NCBI GenBank assembly: GCA_035358715.1
Contig: DAOPPX010000004.1
Span: forward strand, 17,076 to 81,075
From: UBA8199 sp035358715
Lineage (GTDB): Bacteria; Verrucomicrobiota; Verrucomicrobiia; Limisphaerales; UBA8199
Direction: 5' to 3'
Length of the DNA: 64,000 bases
The notes beneath the pieces are model-generated. The model did not search any database. It was not told where the DNA came from and worked only from the letters and a program-made list of their open reading frames with translations. Below are positions 60,526 through 64,000 of this stretch, piece by piece. Within the stretch, counting starts at the first letter, position 1. The number at the start of each line of letters is the position of its first letter. Position numbers and translations under genes: made by a program.

Positions 60526-61659
60526 TTAAACCTTTTGTTGAGGAGTTGGACTGGATTGGGTCGCGTCCTGCCCCAGGGGCAGGTGAATCGTAAAAGTGCT
60601 GCCTTTGCCGGGCTCGCTGGCCACCGTAATGGTGCCGCCGTGGACCTCGGCAATCCGCCGGCTGATCGCCAGGCCCATCCCGCAGCCCGTCACGCCCTCG
60701 GGCTGCGCATGGCCCCGCGCAAAATCCTGGAACAGCCGCGGCAAATCTTCTTTCGCAATGCCCACGCCCGTGTCTGTCACTGACACCAGCGCCTCCGAGT
60801 CCCGCGCCTCGGCCCGGACCCGGATCGTCTGGTTTGGGAAACTGTACTTGACCGCGTTGCCCAGCAGGTTGGTCACCACCTCCGTCAGGCTGCCCTCGTC
60901 TCCGGTGACCGGCGGCAACCCCTCCGCGACCGAGGTCTCGATCTGGAGCGCCTTGCGCGTCGCGTGTGGCAGGGCGGACTCGACGGCTTTGGCGACGATA
61001 TCGCCCAGGCCGACCGGCTTGAAGGTCTCCTTCAACTTGCTGATGTCCACCGAGAAGACCCGCAGCCACGAGTGGATCAGCTTGAGCAGGTCGTCCAGCC
61101 GCGTTTGGAGCCGGGTGAATCGCTGCTGTTGCTCGGCCGACAGCTTGTCCTCCAGCTCTCCGGACAGCGCATACAGGTTCTGCTGGAGCGCGCCCAGCGG
61201 CGATTTGAGCTCGTGCGAGACAATCGCGGCGAAGTTCTCGCGCAGCATTTCCTTTTCCTGGCGCAGGGCGGTGGCTTGCTGCACCAGCCGGCTGTGCTCG
61301 AGCCCGCGCCGGGCAATCATGCGCAGTTCGTCGGGCGTAAAGGGCTTGGGCAGGAAGTCGAACGCGCCCTTCTTCATCGCCTCGACCGCCGAGCTCACGG
61401 TGGCATAGCCCGTGATCACGATCACCACCATCAGCGGCCGCGCGGCACGGATGCGCTCCAGCACCTCCAGCCCGGACAGCCCCGGCATCTTCAGATCCAG
61501 GAAGACCAGGTCCGGCTCCAGATCCTGCAGCCGTTTCAAGCCCTCCGCGCCGTTGTTGGCCGTCGTGATGCGGCAGTCGCCGCCGTCCAGAATCTGGGTG
61601 CACGAATCGAGCACTACTTCCTCGTCGTCAATCACCAGGATTTTTTGCTTAGGCGGCAC
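60526..61659 (-). CDS. Receiver-histidine kinase hybrid
   Basis: A 377-residue soluble protein from a GTG start at 61659. An N-terminal receiver (ILVIDDEEVVLDSC, Asp55 in VFLDLKMPG, ITGYAT, LPKPF) is followed by a short coil, a HisKA domain (FAAIVSHELKSPLG, His149), and an HATPase (NLLGNAVKYSF, TDTGVGIAKED, GCGMGLAISRRI). The order receiver-then-kinase fits a relay intermediate that is phosphorylated by another kinase. It overlaps the upstream kinase gene by 11 bases. Confidence 0.92.
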   Translation of the reverse strand: MPPKQKILVIDDEEVVLDSCTQILDGGDCRITTANNGAEGLKRLQDLEPDLVFLDLKMPGLSGLEVLERIRAARPLMVVIVITGYATVSSAVEAMKKGAFDFLPKPFTPDELRMIARRGLEHSRLVQQATALRQEKEMLRENFAAIVSHELKSPLGALQQNLYALSGELEDKLSAEQQQRFTRLQTRLDDLLKLIHSWLRVFSVDISKLKETFKPVGLGDIVAKAVESALPHATRKALQIETSVAEGLPPVTGDEGSLTEVVTNLLGNAVKYSFPNQTIRVRAEARDSEALVSVTDTGVGIAKEDLPRLFQDFARGHAQPEGVTGCGMGLAISRRIAEVHGGTITVASEPGKGSTFTIHLPLGQDATQSSPTPQQKV

Positions 61660-63667
61660 GCGGAATGTTCTCCTGTTCGCTGCTCACAGGCAAGCAGATT
61701 GTGAACGTGGCGCCGTGGCCTTCCTCGCTCGCCACGGTAATGGTCCCCTTGTGTTCCTTGACAATCCCGTAGCTGATCGCCAGGCCGAGGCCGGTGCCGT
61801 GCCCGACCTCTTTGGTCGTGAAGAAAGGACTGAAGATGCGGTCCAGGTCCTCCTCGGTGATGCCGTGGCCCGTGTCGGTGAACTCCACCTCGACCGCTTC
61901 CTCCGCCGGCACGTGCCGGGTCGTCAGCGTCAGTTGCCCCCCGCCGTGCATCGCCTCAGCCGCGTTGAGGATCATGTTCATGAAAACCTGCTGGATCTGC
62001 GACGGATCCATGAAGACCTCCGGCAGGCTCGGGCTGAGATGTTGCACGATCTTGATGTTGTGGAACAGCATCTGGTTGTCAACCAGCGAGACGCATTCCT
62101 CCAGCACCCGGTTCACGTTCGACCGGCGCTTCTCGGGTTTGCGCTGGCGCGAAAAGTCCAGCAGCCCGCGAATAATATCCCGGCACCGGTCCGCCTGCTT
62201 GACGATCTTCTCCAGCGACTGCCGCGTGCCGTCTTCGGTGGACGCCCGCTCCAGCAGCAAATGCGAATAGGTGACAATGCCGGTCAGCGGGTTGTTGATC
62301 TCGTGCGCCACCCCCGCCGCCAATTGCCCGATATGCGCCAGGCGCTCCGACTGCATAATTCGCCGCGTTGTGAATTCCCGCACCTTCTCGTCCCGCTTCT
62401 TGAGCGCCGCCGCCATGAAGTTGAACCCGTCGGCCAGTTCCCGCAGCTCGTCGTTGGACCGGATCTCGACCCGCGCGTCCAGGTTCCCGTGCGCCACCTG
62501 CTCCGCCGCCGCCGCCAGCTTCCGGATCGAGATTGATATCTTGCGGGAAATGAAGGATGCCAGCCCAAACGCCACCAGCGAGCCAACCACCGTCACCGCC
62601 AGAAACACCATCACCGCCCGGTGCCGCAAATCCACATACTTCTGCTCCAGCAAACCGACATACATCATCCCGATGATCCGGCCCGTCAGGTCCCGGATCG
62701 GTTCATACGCCCCGATATACCAATTGTTGACCACGAATGCCCGGCCAATCCACGGCCGCCCCTTGCGCACCACCTCCTCATAAATCTCCTCCGCCGCTCG
62801 CGTCCCGAGTGCGCGGGTGCCATCCTCGTTCTTTACGTTGGTGGATATCCGCAGGTCGTCCTGGAAAATGGTCGCGGTCCCGGTGTCTTTGCCCTCGTAT
62901 TGCAGGTTCTGAAACACCGTCTGCTTGATCCGGTCCACGATCTCGAAGTTGCGGTTCAGCAGCACCCCCCCGTACACCACTCCGAGCACCCGGTGCGACG
63001 AGTCCAGCACCGGCGCCGCCGCCTTCAACATCATGCCCGACGACTCTTCCCTCTGCAACCGCGCCCGCGCTTTTTGGGTCTCGATAAACTTGAAGTACGC
63101 CTGCGCCGCCAGCGCCGGCGATTCCCGCCGCAGGTCCTCGGCCGAGACGACGCACGCCGCCGCCACCGGTTCCGCCCGCTCGATCGCCGCCCGCACCAGT
63201 TCGTCCCTCGACTGATCGTCGCCCGCCTGGCTCCCCGTGCCGGCCCGCAATAACACGCGCCCGTTCCGGTCCGTCACCGCCAGCACATCCAGTTTCTCGC
63301 GTTCCCGCGTCCGCGCCAGCGCTTCCTCCGCCTGCTTCGTGTCACCCGACAGCAACGCGTTCATTAGCGGCATCCGATCCGCCGTGAAGCGCACCACGTC
63401 GTTCACCGATGCCAGTTTGTTCAGGTAGATCTCCCGCGCCGCATTCAAGTCCGTCTGCACCCGCGCCTGCGCCTCCGCCACCACCCGATTCCGGATCACC
63501 CACGCCCCCACCAGGCCAAAAACGCCGCTCACCAGCAGAATGATGAGCAGGAAACTCAGCACCAGCTTCGTTGCCATCCGCACCCGGAACAGACAGGATT
63601 TCCCCGGCGCCGGCCAGGCCAGCCGGCCGCCGCTCAACCACCCCATCATGTTCGATAGTTTGCTCAT
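61649..63667 (-). CDS. Cache-HAMP sensor histidine kinase
   Basis: A 672-residue membrane kinase from ATG 63667. It has a first helix (LVLSFLLIILLVSGVFGLVGAWVI), an extracytoplasmic Cache-type sensor (~residues 60-340, GVVYGGVLLNRNFEIVDRI, VVNNWYIGAYEPIRDLTG), a second helix (VMVFLAVTVVGSLVAFGL), HAMP, HisKA (LAAGVAHEINNPLTG) and HATPase (NMILNAAEAM, TDTGHGITEED, GTGLGLAISYG). It is first in the operon, followed by the hybrid kinase, receiver and hdrC. It may sense a small metabolite or redox-related ligand that controls the Hdr/Mvh system; the ligand is unknown. Confidence 0.93.
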   Translation of the reverse strand: MSKLSNMMGWLSGGRLAWPAPGKSCLFRVRMATKLVLSFLLIILLVSGVFGLVGAWVIRNRVVAEAQARVQTDLNAAREIYLNKLASVNDVVRFTADRMPLMNALLSGDTKQAEEALARTREREKLDVLAVTDRNGRVLLRAGTGSQAGDDQSRDELVRAAIERAEPVAAACVVSAEDLRRESPALAAQAYFKFIETQKARARLQREESSGMMLKAAAPVLDSSHRVLGVVYGGVLLNRNFEIVDRIKQTVFQNLQYEGKDTGTATIFQDDLRISTNVKNEDGTRALGTRAAEEIYEEVVRKGRPWIGRAFVVNNWYIGAYEPIRDLTGRIIGMMYVGLLEQKYVDLRHRAVMVFLAVTVVGSLVAFGLASFISRKISISIRKLAAAAEQVAHGNLDARVEIRSNDELRELADGFNFMAAALKKRDEKVREFTTRRIMQSERLAHIGQLAAGVAHEINNPLTGIVTYSHLLLERASTEDGTRQSLEKIVKQADRCRDIIRGLLDFSRQRKPEKRRSNVNRVLEECVSLVDNQMLFHNIKIVQHLSPSLPEVFMDPSQIQQVFMNMILNAAEAMHGGGQLTLTTRHVPAEEAVEVEFTDTGHGITEEDLDRIFSPFFTTKEVGHGTGLGLAISYGIVKEHKGTITVASEEGHGATFTICLPVSSEQENIPRAA

Positions 63668-63779
63668 GCCTGTCTCGCTGACGATCGAGGGTCTATTTGC
63701 AGTGGCAATTAACGCCAATGCGGCCCGAGATTCTCAACATGCCTTGCCAATCCCTCTCCATTTCTTGGTAACACCCCTC

Positions 63780-63997
63780 AAATGCGGGGCATGCGGCAAC
63801 GCTTTCAGGGCGTTGCGACGGGGCCTTCCGACCCTCGCAAGCCTTCCCCAACCCAGGCCGCTCAAGCCCCATTCGGCGCCAATTCGAGCCATCTTGTCCC
63901 ACATATAGGCAACAGCCTGTCCGCACGGCACTTCCGTGCTTTCTAAGGTCAAGTCCTGGTTTAAATTTGTCACTTCCGCGGGAGCGGAAGTGACCAC
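63780..63997 (+). repeat. Interspersed element, copy 3 (variant tail)
   Basis: It shares with copies 1 and 2 the blocks GGCAACG (63796 on), GCCTTCCCCAACCC (63841 on) and CCTGTCCGCACGGCACTTCC (63918 on), in the same order. Its terminal palindrome is different: GTCACTTCCGC (63969-63979), GGGA loop, GCGGAAGTGAC (63984-63994). It lies upstream of the kinase operon and may continue past the window end. Confidence 0.65.
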
Positions 63998-64000
63998 TTG

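Noticed and set aside
47705..63667. Recent transfer of the Mvh-Hdr genes from a methanogen
   Set aside because: GC content and codon style look like the rest of the window, and bacterial-type Etf/EtfD and kinases are interwoven; no flanking transposase or integrase seen.

Overview
This is a 64 kb window from a high-GC bacterial chromosome. The first gene is cut by the window start, and a repeat runs to the window end. The DUF1553/DUF1501/PPC-domain gene set, several secreted Tat- or lipoprotein-type sugar enzymes (DUF1080, apiosidase-like, ThuA, Gfo/Idh/MocA, SMP-30, PQQ-propeller) and palindromic repeat families point to the Verrucomicrobiota (PVC group). A Limisphaerales/Pedosphaera-like member is my best guess, but that is inference from gene content only.

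Layout: 1-6.1 kb holds Planctomycete/Verrucomicrobia-type secreted proteins. 6.8-10.4 kb has three tandem CNNM/CBS (HlyC/CorC) membrane proteins. 10.7-16.4 kb has a LysM amidase, a CruF-like carotenoid protein, a Na+/Ca2+ exchanger-like protein, an exported fumarylacetoacetate-hydrolase-fold protein, a YggU protein and a DUF1080 lipoprotein. 16.4-33.4 kb is mostly monocistronic metabolism: gnd, a glycosidase-like protein, kdgK, anmK, a YlbF protein, a SMUG1-type glycosylase, an FGE-like protein, a cupin, a PQQ propeller, sugar oxidoreductase and isomerase proteins, a NarL regulator, FmdB and panD.

From 33.7 to 63.7 kb lie two facing energy-metabolism operons. The first (33.7-44.0 kb, plus strand) is a group 4 membrane [NiFe]-hydrogenase resembling formate hydrogenlyase. 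It has an FdhF-family molybdoprotein, a sulfhydrogenase-type beta/gamma (Fe-S, FAD/NAD(P)H) pair, a HycI-type maturation protease, a NuoL-type antiporter subunit, and the HycE, HycD, HycF and HycG equivalents. The molybdoprotein lacks the Sec/Cys, His and Arg residues needed for formate oxidation. The protease carries an in-frame palindromic repeat insertion.

The second operon (63.7-47.7 kb, minus strand) is about 16 kb with 14 genes in one direction. It has a Cache-HAMP histidine kinase, a receiver-kinase hybrid, a single-domain receiver, HdrC, HdrB, EtfB, EtfA, a membrane EtfD (cytochrome b/Fe-S/CCG), an HdrD-like paralogue, HdrA, MvhD, MvhG, MvhA and a hydrogenase maturation protease. It therefore joins a methanogen-type H2-oxidising, electron-bifurcating Mvh-Hdr complex to an Etf:menaquinone oxidoreductase in a bacterium. 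Between the two operons sit an SMP-30 protein and a Cache-type Ser/Thr kinase, the latter preceded by an 11-bp tandem array. My inferred model is a hydrogen/ferredoxin cycle. The group 4 complex would evolve H2 from reduced carriers while moving ions. Mvh-Hdr-Etf would take up H2, reducing ferredoxin and a high-potential acceptor, probably menaquinone via EtfD.

Repeats are prominent. A roughly 300-bp interspersed element occurs three times, two copies ending in very long palindromes. A 140-bp 'CCCTCTCCC' palindromic element occurs twice. There are also two single hairpin-type repeats. I saw no tRNA, rRNA, CRISPR array or transposase gene.
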